DNA of 64,000 nucleotides from Blasia pusilla (GCA_050084515.1 CM114273.1:10664001-10728000), one strand, 5' to 3'. Shown: positions 1 through 13,086, counted from the first letter of the stretch. Program-made: numbers and translations. The notes: generated by a model from the letters alone, not told the origin.

Positions 1-108
1 ATCTGTTTAACTTCAAAAATTTCCATTCAGTTTTGTAGAGACCGGAAATGTACCGATTGTCACTAAAAAGTTCCCCGGACCCCGATTTGAGAGACAATTT
101 TAATGAAG

Positions 109-172
109 TAGTGATCATAGGACAATTATCCACACTTACTTTTAAGTGTGGATAATTGTCGTGTGATCACTA
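109..172. repeat. near-perfect hairpin (inverted repeat)
   Basis: Arms 109-138 and 143-172 are complementary at 27 of 30 positions, with a 4-nt loop. The inner 18 bp (121-138 with 143-160) and the outer 9 bp (109-117 with 164-172) pair perfectly and are separated by one 3-bp internal mismatch. It could be a folded MITE core or a small-RNA hairpin. No flanking target duplication was recognised. Confidence 0.85.
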
Positions 173-1053
173 ATTCAGTCCTATGTCTAAACTTACCGTA
201 CCAATAGGTGCTAGGTTCGGGAAAACTTTGCTCACATTCCGATGACTACCCTCGGCTACCCCAATACGTATAATCGCGGGGGTTCTCCAGGAACGTCGCC
301 CGACCTCCACAAGGCCCTCGGAAGAGAGCCCGAACTCAGCCCGCTTCCGTAAGACTTTCCGACTAGAATCCAGGTGCTGTAACTTACGACTGCACTGTAA
401 ACGCGCGCTGTTGTAAAGATCCGGTCAGAGCTCCGTTCAGTTGGTTCGGGCCCTTCAGGGCGGCCGGTCGCGGGGCAGGGGCAGGACCAAATTTACGATT
501 TGGCGCCGGGTAATAAGTCGGTCCGATTGCCAGAAACGTAGGTGTGGGCCCTGTTTAGGTCTAGTCGACGCGAATGATTACACGCGTCATCGCCGACGTC
601 GGTTCCTGGACGGTGTCATCTCTGAGATTCACAGTCAGCAGTCGGGGAGCGAGCACATGCCTCTCTACGGTATCTCTATCTGAGCCCACGAATGCTTCCA
701 AATTCCTTCCATCCATTCTTCCTTCCCAATTTACCACGTCCACATTTTAGCACGTGGCGCGGTAACACGGAGAGTAATTTTACTGCTCGGTGACTCGGTC
801 TTGTTGTCTAGGTGACAATCCAAAACAATTGGACGGCAATGGTCCAAAATTTGAGACGTCCATCCACTAACTTAGTGGCAGGGATTTTTTCTCAAATTTT
901 ACCCCATCGTGTCTGATATTTTGGGGGATTTATGGTTTCTTGAGTGCGGGGGTAGACGTGCAGCTTCTTAAGTCTGGATTACCATCCACCCTCCCCGCTT
1001 TTTTGGTCCGCACGTTATGCAAAGTATAACACCTTGTAAAATGAAAGACCCCA
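173..1053. other. intergenic, nothing recognised
   Basis: Moderately GC-rich sequence with only short, overlapping open frames on both strands. None has family features or a convincing exon structure. Confidence 0.5.
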
Positions 1054-1223
1054 TCTATATAATTAAAAGAGGACGGGGTTAGAGCAAACCATATCAGGTG
1101 TTGTCATCTGTCCTTTTAAGGCTCCTCTTTTGTTGACACATGTCCAATTAAAAGCCCTTATTGTTGAGGGGATGTTATTTGAAGAGAAACTGTCACCCAT
1201 GCATCCCATGGGCAATGTACTAG
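1054..1223 (+). mobile_element. mini-Helitron, copy 1 (complete, non-autonomous)
   Basis: The element begins with TCTATATAATTAAAAG and ends with CTAG (1220-1223). It is preceded by A (1053) and followed by T (1224), the A|T target expected for Helitrons. A short hairpin (CCCATG 1196-1201 with CATGGG 1207-1212) lies 7 nt before the CTAG. It has no coding capacity. Both ends and much of the interior match the element at 61215-61410, including the shared GATTAAAAGAGGA/AATTAAAAGAGGA block near the start. The two are therefore one family, mobilised in trans by a Rep/helicase encoded elsewhere (inference). Confidence 0.8.
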
Positions 1224-2559
1224 TATTAAAAATAAGTCGTCCTACTTTTACAATCAAGGACCTTGAAGATGTTACAAGACTTATATCCTGTTGTATAAGA
1301 CACCCTAATTAAATGGAATTGAGGGCACTTGGTTTGGTTGTTCCGCGAGTCTGTCTTTGTCAAACGATTCACATGCACTTGTGCCTTTCATTCCCTCCTC
1401 TTTTGTGGGTGTCGTGGAGTTATGGATGAGAAAGTAGGAAATAGAGGACATTAAGAAACAAAAGGCCTCGAGAAATTGGTTTTCTAATTTTTCTTCCATT
1501 TGCTTTCTTGTCGATGAATTGAGGTCATATGGAGGGCGTTCATCAAGTAGTATAAGAAGATTATATATTATACTACTCCAATTAGAAGGAGGGCTCCACC
1601 TATTTGAATTTTATGTGTTTTAGAGTGGTTTTGTGTCAAGAGAGCTATGGTATTATATGCACAATTTTCTTATTTGTACGGACGAACGTGTTGGTGCTCG
1701 ATGTCATATTTACACATTAAGTCCAGATCTTATATGAGAGTACATTCATACACACTTTGCACAAGGGAGATTGCTACAAGGAGGGCAGCAAAGGCAATGG
1801 TAGGGAAGAAGACTCAACTTTATAGTTGTCTTCATGAAGGACATTGCTTTATCCCATTAGCTATTGAGATGTTTGGAGCTAGCTATGGGTGAGAATTTTG
1901 ACACTCTCCTTACTCATTATGTCCATCTTCTCCACTCAAGAAATGGGTTATTTTTAGCTACTACACTCTTATATTGTAGGCAACAAGACTCCGTAGATCT
2001 ATAATGCGTGCAAGCGAGGGCTTCTTCATTGGGCTTAGGTTGTGGGAGATGCCACTACTAGAAGCCCTTTTAGTTGTTGTTGATATTTTTTATGTGATTA
2101 GTGAGGTTAGATTTTAGGGGATTCCCCCTTTTTTCTTTTCCCTCGACTAGATGTGCCTTAGTGTTCACCAATGGGTTCATCCATCTTCTTTTATTCATGT
2201 CTAGTATTTCACGCCTTATTGTCTCAATGAGTCTTTTTTATGTCCATACTCCTTCTTCGGCCTTCATTTGTTGTTTTCTTTACTTCCTCCCTCCTTCTAT
2301 CTAAGGGAGTTCCCATTTCTTCCCTCATGATCAAGTATGGCCTTGGTGTTCCCAAGTCTATTACTCCACCCTCCTCTTCTACTACTGATGAAGTCCTATT
2401 TTCTTTTATTCATGTCTTGTATTTCTTCTGCTCATCGCAAATAGCTAAGTTTATGGGGCCTATCCTAGCCATGACTCAAGAAGCGAGTCATGATCGTGGG
2501 TCTAAGGGGGAAAGACGTGGTGTGACCTACCAAAGTCGAAACCTAGACTAGCTAGTCGC
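1224..2559. other. intergenic, nothing recognised
   Basis: T-rich sequence with short open frames around 2100-2550 that are low in complexity and match no family I know. No gene is supported. Confidence 0.45.
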
Positions 2560-3312
2560 GAGACCAGAAAGGGTGGCGGAACCTACCATGGGACTAACGC
2601 TTGACAAGGTGCCCATGTGTCTTGTAACTAAGCTTAGGCGAGAAAGGGGTGTAGTTACTCATAGGGCCAAAGGAAAGGCAAGCAAGGTTTGAGATCTTAG
2701 ATCCAAGCGGCTAGTGAAGGGCAAGAAGCAAGGAACACGTGAGTAGTCGCGAAACACAAAAGGGCAACAATTAGTGAGCCAAAATTTGCATAATTTGCAA
2801 GAAATCTCCACCAAACCATCTTGATGGATAATTCGTTAAATACAAGTTTGTGAGTCGTGAACAACGTTTGGGTCGAGGGCCAAAATCAAGGGCTCTATGG
2901 GGGCAATGGAGAAGGTGAGGTTCCCCAAAAGAACCCCAAAAGTACCAATAAGGGGGATAGTCTCCCTCCCTACCCGCTCAAGTCCTTGAAGGAGGAACTA
3001 ATTGTGATGCACATATGAGCTACGAGATTCACATTGAGGAATTAAGTGACATGCTTCAATATAGGAGAGCAACTTAGGGAGATTGGTTAAGGCTTGGGAA
3101 AGAGGTTTCCCAGGGAGATGATACACACTTGGAGAGACTCGATCCGATTAGCGCTTGGCAACCACATACAGAACGCGCAATCGGTTGAGTCTTTGGGACT
3201 CAACCTAAGTCTTCCACTTGCAAAGTTCAAAGTCAAGAGTGCTTTGAGGCATAGCACTCCCAACCTTGGCTAGGTGAAGTAGAGGTCAGACTCTACGACA
3301 ATGATTTGATTT
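2560..3312. repeat. probable LTR-retrotransposon remnant
   Basis: No frame is open, but a block around 2925-2970 (CCCCAAAAGTAC, then AAGGGGGA and GTCTCC) recurs at about 20750-20780 inside the LTR of the gypsy element. The surrounding purine-rich text resembles that LTR/leader region. Boundaries are unknown and the assignment rests on this one shared block. Confidence 0.35.
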
Positions 3313-3340
3313 AGAGAGAGAGAGAGAGAGAGAGAGAGAG
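3313..3340. repeat. (AG)n microsatellite
   Basis: Fourteen perfect AG units. Confidence 0.95.
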
Positions 3341-4166
<826 letters not shown>

Positions 4167-4279
4167 CATTTTTTCGGAAATTAAAAGAAATTTATCTCTT
4201 GAATGGTTTGGATTTTTTTTCCAACGGATCATTCTTATAGCCTGATATAGAATGCACTAGAAGAAAATATGGAATTTAT

Positions 4280-4995
4280 GATTGGCTCATATGACTCACC
4301 TGAGTCATATGTGTGTTTAAATGACTGGTGACTCATGGAGTCATAAAAGCCTAGTCATCTACCATACCATCTACCATACCTTTCATTCCAAAATGACTAG
4401 AGTCATTTTGGAATGAAAGACCTAGTCATATATTTTAATGACTGACACATCACCAATCGTGTAATAACGACCGTGAGTATGAGGACTTATATCATGACAC
4501 GTCTCAATAATTAAAAAACCACGAGTCATATTGATCCACAAATTTTAAAACAATGACTGTATTTTAATCTTTATGACTGAGCTTTAAAATATATCTTAGT
4601 CATATTGATCCTCTTTTTTTCAAAATAATTGTGAATGGTTCTATATGACTCTCCCATATGTGACTTGGTCAATATGACTAGGATCCCAAACACTTGCCTC
4701 TTGTAGATGACTACATATCCTTTATGACTAGAATTATTATAGTTTATAATTGCTTGTTTTGGCAATATGATTGGCATTATATATATCACAGGAGTATATG
4801 ACTGTGAGTTACTCTAATATGACTAGGATAGATGAATATGACTAGGAATATGACTTTTAAATGACTTCCGATTATACTAAATATGACTTGAATAAATGAC
4901 TACATATTTGTTTATGACTAGAGTTTTACCTCTTAGTATGACTCTTTGTTTTGTCAATATGACTAATATCATATGTATAACAAGCTTATATGACT
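4280..4995. repeat. CACTA subterminal repeat array (ATGACT motifs)
   Basis: Roughly 25 copies of ATGACT or its complement AGTCAT occur in about 715 bp, often as TATGACTAG and in both orientations. The density is highest near 4283-4430 and 4675-4995. In characterised CACTA elements, short subterminal motifs are binding sites for the TnpA-type protein. Function here is inferred from position next to the terminus. Confidence 0.75.
4380..4419. repeat. perfect palindrome inside the CACTA end
   Basis: Two 19-bp arms (4380-4398 and 4401-4419) are exact complements separated by AG. Each arm contains an ATGACT/AGTCAT motif, so the hairpin stem is built from two subterminal motifs in inverted orientation. 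Confidence 0.9.
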
Positions 4996-5460
4996 AGGGA
5001 TGCATTTTTGTTTGATGTGATTTGGATTGCACCTCATGTGAAATATTTTAGTTGTTGAATAAGTTTATTCAATGATCAGATGGTTGATAACAGTAGGTCT
5101 CATGCAAGAAGGCAATGGTTCCCTCCCCTACGAGGTGTAACACTTTCTTTCACTCTTAAAACAAGCAAAAAAAAGGAAAGAGCTAGATCTTTTAGATCAC
5201 AAACTCCTATCCATTTTCTGAATGCACTGAAAGCATTCAAACCAGATGAGTCTCTACTGACATTACTAAATCAAAACAAGAAGAAAGTTGAGTATTTTCA
5301 CATAAGCAAAAAATTACTACATGTAATCAATGGTAAAATTTCTTATGGATCCAAGATTACAGAGTGATATATAACAATAGAACATGTGGTAGTGTAATTA
5401 ACTCCTACACCTATATATAGAGGTCTGAATTTCTAATACTAGCCTATGATTTCTTCAAAT

Positions 5461-8400
5461 TTACTTCAGGCCAAAGTAGTGAACTTCCAAGAGCGCCACC
5501 CAAAGTGTACCGGGGTGGCATGTCAGCCTCGTTTGGCTGCCATAACTTATGATCCAAGAACGCGAGTTAGACAAATTCAGATCCACTCGCACCAACCCAG
5601 GTGGGATGTCATTCCCGTGAAATTTATCCTGTCCACTCAAACCCGATACAACATCACTACCCAAGATTGTCTTGCTGAGCTTTGGCTTGGTGAGTTGAAC
5701 ATCGTCTCCTACATGAATCTGCAAACCCAAGATACAAGGATGAGTCATTAAGGAGATAAATGTTTAGACGCATATTGGACAAACACTCCAAAGTATTATC
5801 AGGATATGATATCTTAGTTATAATATAATAGCAGCAGAACCAAGTTTTGATTATGGCAACCATAAATCTATTTTTCTCCGAGTGTATATAACTTCCCAGT
5901 GTGTTTCTTGTTGCTCCCTGACTTGAGATCACTATCTTGTTCACTAGTTGCTGCTTGAATGGCTTCAGATAGCACTCTTGTAACACGTTTCTTTTTTTTG
6001 AGAAGACTCGTTCTTTGCAACAATTAAATCTGCCCATGGGGTATCACAGAGCGGTAAAGTAAAGGAAAACCTCTTCTTTTATGTTGAAGGTAAATGATAC
6101 CCTTTGACTGATATATATGAATACTAATGGAACCCTATATATAATGCAAAACAAGAAAAAATAGAGACAACAACAAAAAATTGGAAAGAAAAGCACACCT
6201 GAGAGGGTTGTTGGTCTGTTTTTACCAGAGGGCGAAGAGGATTTCACTTCATTTCCCTTGTTGTCTATCATACAACAACGTTGTTTATAAGAAACATAAT
6301 AAATCACGGATGTAAGGGATCATGTACATGGAATCAACCAAAGGAAACAGGCTGAACTCAACACTTACTAGCATGAGTGACATGGCTTTGCCCATGTAAT
6401 TCCCTTGATACCTCCTTCTCAACACCCACAACATCTGCTCCAAGGCTTGCATGCTTATCCTCAAGACCAGCAAGGCCTGCCATACAATTTAAAAGGAAGG
6501 GTGATGAATTTATAGGTAATCTGATTACCTAATGTTTCAAGAAAAGATTGCTTAAGAGGGAGCTCTAACCTTCTTGTTGACTCATAGTACGGCCCCTAGA
6601 TGGACCAAATGTATGCACTTTATACCTCTTGTTCTCTGAAAGCTTGTTGATCATTTCAACAAGCATGGAGAAGGTCTCTTTCTCTTCCTTTTGGTTCTTC
6701 TCCAACTTCTCCTCTATCAAGCATTGGTTCAGGTTCATCTTCTTCTCCAAAAGAAGTTGGTTCCTCTCCAATTTCTGCTCAAGGTCACCCTTGATGACTT
6801 CCATATCTTCACTCCACTTCTTCTCTACCTTCATAAGTTGGGTGCTTATGCTGGACTCAACACTCATCTGAAATCAAATAAATATATGCTTATACTCTTC
6901 ACTTAGCACTAATTGTACGAAAATAAATAAAACACTGAAGCAAGAGATAACACATAGCTTAATACTCACTTGTGAACCTCCAATGAAGAGGCTCTCATTT
7001 GCCGCTGGTGTTTCTTGTTCAGGCTCGTTAGTCCTCAAGCCTATTGTTGCAACTCCTCCCTATCAGTTTGCATACATACAAACCAAGGAGAGTGAATACA
7101 TCGTAGTATGAGAAGCTCTGAATGCAACAGCAAAAATCTCAATGCAATAAAAGAATACAGACATAAGGAGAGTTAACTTACAAGACTCTCTTGCTTCTCC
7201 CTTTGTCCACTCTCAGTAACACCTATACTGGTTGGCGTGGTTGATCCACCTCTACCCTACATATTTAGAAACCCAGGAATCACATTAGAAATAAGAAATA
7301 TTAACAAATGTTACCAACCTGAAATTCAATTGCCAAATTCTTCAATATAAAAGAAATGAAAGCTAAGGAGAACTTAGAGAAAACCCCTCTAAAACTCCCC
7401 GTCCACTGTGATTTAAAGTCACAACCTTTGATCTGGCGCTCACCATATTTTGGGCCTTCACCATACCCTCTTCAGAAAGCCAATAATCTACCAAACGTCC
7501 CCATGCATCTTCCTTAGCATCAGGGTGGCAAGGAACATCAACATGAGCCCCATTGGCCACCCAATGTGCTTTCATTGTGGACCGTTCGGTCTTTAAGAGT
7601 TGTGCGGATTTCTTCTTCAAAAACTCCAAACATAAAGATGGTGCCCCAACATATGTGTAGGCACTCTCGATGTGCTTGCGGACTGTTGCCACACTAATAG
7701 CCTCTTTCCTACCCATCTCAACACATGATAGGTCGAGATAGCGCAGGGTTCATACTTTTAGGTCATTCAACCAGGGTTCATACTTTTAGGTCATTCAACC
7801 AGGGTTCATAGTCGGGCACCTTCGTCTTTGGAACCCCAGTAGGCAACAATTCGCATCAATCATGTTAAGCAGAATACACATCACATGCTACAAAACGCAC
7901 AAATAAAACAACAATATTTCCACCAATTTTTCTCAACATCCTTGATCATATTTAGACCAAGCCTATAAAATGGCTACATGTGGACATACCCCCACTTTGA
8001 TTTGTGGGTTTGGAGAGACTAGGGACTATGAAAGACTGACTATCACTTTGCTGTGAATGTACACTCGTCCCAAACAATCCCAATGGCCCATCAGAGAATG
8101 TTGAGTCAGAACCTTCTCCTGCAGTTGGATAAGAAGGCGGAGGGCAAGGTGCTCCATCCTATCAACACATGGAAACCAAAAGTAAGAAAGACTTGAAATC
8201 CACAATTACAAGCTGCTCACAATATAAATATCACTCTAACATTTCTCATCATGCTTGAATCAGAAGAGTTTTGCACTATGTAAGATGACATAAGCAAAAT
8301 GAGTGAAAGTCACTCTTATATTATTTGACAACACTCAAGACCCCTGAGGTATTTTCCTCTTCATAAAGTTTCAGCGGCACGACTCTTAGAGCTCTAAGTT

Positions 8401-10171
8401 AGTTGTAACCAAAATTGTCCCTAATCTCCGCTTACGAATATCCGCTTACGATTCTTTGAATCCGCACGTCAATCTAATGGAATTAGCTTCCAATCGCGTC
8501 AAAGGTTTGGATTGCCATCATAGGACGGAAACTGATCGACCATGAACACATTGAATGTAGTGTTCAAATCCTGAACAACTCACGACGGGTGTTCAGTTCA
8601 CATAGAAATGCTCCTTCAGTATGGAAGGCAAATTTTTGTATATTGTATCTTCCTAATGTGCATATTTTTGTCATGCTAATGACTGGATTCCATGCTTCAG
8701 AAATTACTTCATTCATACACTCTGATCGGTCCAGAAATGAAGATTGTGAGACTCTGTTCATTCCTTCACCATGGGAATTTAATCTTACTTGGGTGAACTC
8801 CAACCAAATAGAGTGGATTCCATTTCTGATTCTTATAGCAATTTGTCTGGGACTCTAGCTGGCAAGCCATTACATATATCCATAGGCACAGACACACAAT
8901 ACAACCACCAACAAGAAGGAAAGTGCACCAAAAAATTCATTTCACTTCATATGAAGCAGGAAGTGTCCAAAATTTGGCAAGGAGTAACCTATCTATATAT
9001 TGAAGATTCCTGCCTAGAACTCTGCCAAAAAACAAGTCGTATGGCACGTTGTACCACAGTTTCCTACAAAATGTATCTTCGGCCAAACTGTGAAAACACT
9101 CCCTTCCCAATTGCAGGTATTTTGTCGTGGCTATACCTAAACTAAGGTCTACCTCCACTTATGAGCTTGCTCAAAGAACTGCACATAGTCACACACACAA
9201 CCAAGTACCAATCAGAAATATCTCCAAGCATAGCATACACCTGACTAGTACAAAAACCTTCCTACCCGAGAAATATGAGTATGAAAAATACAGCCTACCT
9301 CAAGGAGATGGAGGTGTTCCCTCCAACGGTTGTAAGGACCAGGTGGAGAATATAGGTAAGGGCGTGGCGGAGAAGTCTCGGTCCTTGGAGGCGAATCTGC
9401 CCCCCCCAAAGAACAATGTACAAGTACTCAGCAACTTGGTGAAAGAGCATTCCACAACCTTACCTTCATGGAAGTTGAAACAAGGAGGCATGTAATAAGA
9501 CCTGGTCACTCTCACTCATCCCCTTCAGGCACTATCTTCTTAGGGATCTGATCTAAAGTGCCATGTACCATAATCCGGACCTAAAGCACACAACATCATT
9601 AGGATTAGTCACTCATTTTCCTGATAGTTTACTTCATTGGTCTAAAACAATGGTACACTGATGAACGCTTATGTGACTTACCTGTTCTGTCACCTCAGAC
9701 ACCAAGGATTGACTCATCTCCCATATCATGATCCTCCTCCTACGCTTCTTCCCTTCTCGGCTTGGGATGTACAAACAGTTCATGTTCCTCTGGTTGCAAC
9801 ATGATCTGGTCACTCGGAAGTATAGATTTACTATCATGAATCTCACCTAATCCTGCATCATCATGGACCAAGCTAAGTACAACATCAGGATGAGAGGCAT
9901 ATTTAGGGTTGAGCAGTGGAGATCTTCTAGTCATTGAGGAGTTTGTCTTCGTTGTGTCCAGTGCTCTCCTCTTTTTTTTCTGTAATGCAAAAAGTCGTTT
10001 GTGTTTATCAACAGTGGTATGACTGGGTTGAACAAGGTGCACATCAGCTTTAGTCCTTGTGGGATCAATCTCATCTTGAGTCCTACTTGGCTCTATCTGT
10101 TCTTGCACATCCTTACCCTCTCTCTGGACCATGCTTGGCTCTCTGGGAGTTGAAAATCTACTGCCATCCAC
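5461..10171 (-). pseudogene. Transposase_24-like (Ptta/En/Spm) transposon gene, decayed
   Basis: This is a minus-strand multi-exon gene of the CACTA element. The protein family is the plant Ptta/En/Spm transposase (Transposase_24), thought to be the DNA-binding TNPA-like partner. Fragments in order: a charged N-terminal part (10171-9740, KKKRRALD); a short exon near 9590-9519 reading GTLDQIPKKIVPEGDE; a Ser/Pro-rich exon near 8158-7991; the core (7716-7363) with WVANGAHVD, WGRLVDYWLSEEG and a following N..SARSK segment typical of the family; linkers near 7258-7183 (TTPTSIGVTESGQ) and 7060-6971; a Lys/Glu coiled coil (6867-6570); and C-terminal pieces near 6480-6365 and 5748-5461. A 28-bp tandem duplication just upstream of the core brings stops. 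The core also seems to lose frame after NHSG: the next frame reads TGSFRG, closer to the family. Splice sites are only partly defined, so exon limits are approximate. Confidence 0.6.
7746..7809. repeat. 28-bp tandem duplication
   Basis: Two perfect 28-bp units (7746-7773 and 7774-7801) are followed by an 8-bp partial third. The unit length is not a multiple of three and the minus-strand reading meets stop codons, so it helps inactivate the transposase frame that follows. Confidence 0.9.
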
Positions 10172-11752
10172 ATCTCTTGCCGTCGTCTACTCCGGTTCTT
10201 GGTGTGGGACATCGTCTCCATCAGAATCATTGTTGTCAACAATCTGCACATCTAAACCCCTACACATAGAAAATTTTCAGAATCCTAACTTCTCCTAAAC
10301 ATAAAGTATCTAACCTAGACCTCCATCACCCAAATTCAAGGGTATAATGACATAGAATGGAATGTCTTGTAGAATGCAGAAAAAACACTATACCCGCACC
10401 ACAACGTCCGCCCTGCTGCAGCCAACACCATCCGCATACATGCGAGCAACTTTCTCCCTCATCTGAGCAAGTATTTTGGTCTTTGATTTTTCTTTCCATG
10501 TTTTGTAATTATGTGTCAACCGTGGGAGGTAATACTCCTCACTATTGTAATAAGCATGGCTTTTGTGATCGACGAATCAGATCTAAAACCACTAGAGCAT
10601 GCTCTCTCTACAAGTGCCTATTATCTACCCTAACGATAAGGTTCATTCTTATCCATCGCCCACACGACACTCAAGTGAAGGAATGTTGCCACACATCTCC
10701 AATAGGTCTGTCGATGACCTCTATCGAGAGGGATGCTGGAAGGGAGAAGCCTCTTCCTTGAATCGATCCATCCCTTCACCGTGGTAGTAGGGCGCACTAG
10801 GGCACCCTCTAGTTCCTCTCTTGCCTTCTCAAACCCATCTACAATAGCTAAATAAGCCTAGGAAGTCTGCTGGAACTGGTCAGTTCTATATGCTTCAAAA
10901 GCAATTAGAATATTTGTCATAGGAGGCATGGGTACACATTATTGCCCTCTTTGCATGCTCCTTCGCCATGTTCAACAATTCGGTCCTCTTCTGTTTCTTG
11001 CGGTTGGCCCAGCGTTGTACTACGGTGCATCTAAGCCGAATATTTTCAGCACTAGGTATTGCATGTGTACCTGCATGCAAGGGAGTATGAGCAGATCGAC
11101 ACTTCCAAGAAACTTTGAACCTACACACCCTATTATAATGCAGCCTCTATGATAATCAATTGGATGGTTACAAGGGAAGAGTAACCTTGGTTACCCTCAT
11201 CTTCGTCCTCGTCCTCCCCACATCCTTCATTATTTGCTTCAGCTTTCTTCTTGCCTGAGGGCCTTGGTGTTCCCGGTATTGGCCTCAACCAATGTGACGC
11301 AATATGGGAGTTGAAAGTCTCACGTAATAAAAAAAACTCTATTAAATTGGAGCACAAACACACATATTGTTTGTGCTCTTTAGAGTAGTAGTAGTGGACC
11401 CACTCGATCGGATCGCGCCTAAGAGAGGTTTGGAAGGAAAGTTTCTCAGTAGGGGGTGGGCTCTTGCCCACAAATGCAGCAAACATGTTCACTTATGGGA
11501 GTTATGATCTCTCTCCAACTTTCCTTTTACCTAACCCCGCACAAAATGAACATTACCATGGAACAAAGTAAGTTCAGCAAATTTACCTCTCATTGTCGCA
11601 CATGGTACAACAACGCATCAAACACAACAACTCAACTCTGAATATGAACAAGTCCAAGAGAACATCCCTGTGTAGGAGACTACTGTGAGTGTTGCAGTAG
11701 CTCTTCCATCCGCTAATGAGCGTGCACAGGGCATGTATATTCCTCCACAAGT
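10172..11752 (-). other. possible further coding fragments, unassigned
   Basis: Minus-strand stretches look protein-like but lack a frame-consistent model. They include a segment near 11480-11170 ending in an acidic GEDEDEDEG run, a basic helix-like stretch near 11030-10930 (WANRKKQKRTELLNMAKEH), one near 10855-10640 and one near 10495-10420. They could be the 5' part of the CACTA gene set or another captured gene. No family motif was recognised. Confidence 0.3.
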
Positions 11753-11770
11753 CCTAAACCCTAAACCCTT
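11753..11770. repeat. short telomere-like tract
   Basis: Two CCTAAAC units with a partial third match the plant telomere repeat CCCTAAA. Another loose cluster of CCCTAA motifs lies at 12596-12650. Both are too short to indicate an interstitial telomere array. Confidence 0.5.
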
Positions 11771-11959
11771 CTGGAAGTAGCAATCTAACAAAACTTAATT
11801 TCCAACCTTATGAGATTTAGGTGAAAATGCTACATTATAACCCGCTACCCTTGCTGCTTGCTCTAAACATATGTTGGTTTCCAAAGGAAACCCTAGGATG
11901 ATCCAATCTTCCAAATAATTCTTGGAAAAAAGGTTTGAATGCTTGCAAACTATATCAGA

Positions 11960-12413
11960 TGTGAGAAAACAAAAAGTGACAAAATCACTGAAATCTATTA
12001 CAAAACTTGGAGATACAAAGTGGTCTAGTCCGTCCGTGCGCTCACAGAAGAGCTTTGATGGAATCTAAACATGGAGATAACTCGACATACAAGAATACGC
12101 TACCACATCGGCTCTCGACTATTTCACTACTCAAGAAACTAGGGTTTTATACCTACTTTTCTTCGTTTCTATTAATAGAAATTTTTGCAAGGGGGTTGCG
12201 CCCCTGGACCCCTGCGACGCATCAAGGTGTCCCGTACTTTGCTGCAATATAGGATTAGATAATCCTAGTAATGCTACTCCATAAACCACCTACGTGATAT
12301 TACTATGACTCCTTCGACGTCTAAGTCGGAACCATCATTCTAGGCTTCTCCTCATACAAGGGGGCCGATTGGATTAATGGTGCTTAGAGAAGTAGATGTT
12401 GAAAATTCCAACA
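11960..12413. mobile_element. solo-LTR-like repeat, copy 1
   Basis: This 454-bp sequence begins TGTGAGAAAA and ends CCAACA (TG...CA, as LTRs do). It aligns over its full length with 54657-55103, at very roughly 85% identity by eye. It is flanked by TCAGA on the left and TCAGC on the right, a one-mismatch 5-bp target duplication. No internal region lies beside it, so it is read as a solo LTR. Confidence 0.7.
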
Positions 12414-13086
12414 TCAGCTAGGAAAAAATCTTGTGAAGTTTTTGAGTGAAACATGGTACTCACCCATGTTTGTAGGGACCCTTGATTCCCTCTTAAAAAA
12501 CCCGTGATGTTTTCAAGATTTTTTTTAGAAATCAGAAGTGAGCGCAACCCGCTTGCGTCTAAGAACTTAGGCTCGCTGGTCACTCTGTTGAAACAATCCC
12601 TAAACCCTAATCCGCTTGACCATAAACCCCAATCCCTTAACCCTATCTAACCCACACTAGAAGTAGAAATGGAAGAGATTGCAGAAGAACTCCAAACACC
12701 GACTACTCAACCTGCAAGAGGAACTTCAAAAGCTCTAATTCTATTGTGAGAGGCGAAAAATTCCTACACAATATATACACATGACCATAGCAGTAAGGAA
12801 AAGGAAGAAAGGACTCACCAAGTCATTCCAATATATGAAAGTTGCAAATAGCACAAAAACAAAGTAAATCAATACAATAGCATCATCGTGTTGAGAGAAA
12901 TGATTGTGCACGTGATATTCTGCAATGTGTGGATGAAGACAGTCCGTAGCCTTCAATTGCGCTTCAATTAACGTAGGGCTGCTCTGGGAATTTTGCATAG
13001 TAGAGGGACGCACACAGATGCGAGTACAAAACAAAGACATGTGAATAAACAAAGAACATAAGGCCTCTCTGCGAGGTATGTGACAA

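Larger units (their letters stand above)
4255..10171 (-). mobile_element. CACTA (En/Spm) transposon, decayed; one terminus found
   Basis: A CACTA-type terminus (CACTAGAAGAAAAT) begins at 4255, close to the classical CACTACAAGAAA end. Directly inside lies a dense array of short ATGACT/AGTCAT motifs (about 4280-4995), as expected for the subterminal repeats that CACTA DNA-binding proteins recognise. Further in, on the minus strand, lie exons of a Transposase_24-like gene, so 4255 is the end downstream of that gene. The opposite terminus was not found and the upper coordinate is only the last supported coding position. No TNP2-type (Transposase_21) catalytic gene was recognised, so this copy is probably non-autonomous. 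Confidence 0.7.

Noticed and set aside
5080-5367. Plus-strand 95-codon frame starting MVDNSRSHARRQW
   Set aside because: It lies inside the CACTA element on the strand opposite its gene, with no family resemblance or splice context. It is not strong enough to call.
11753-12650. Telomere-like CCCTAAA motifs as an interstitial telomere
   Set aside because: There are only two or three units; too short and imperfect.
12654-12671. CACTAGAAGTAGAAATGG as another CACTA terminus
   Set aside because: After the first bases the match to the CACTA end decays and no ATGACT motifs follow.
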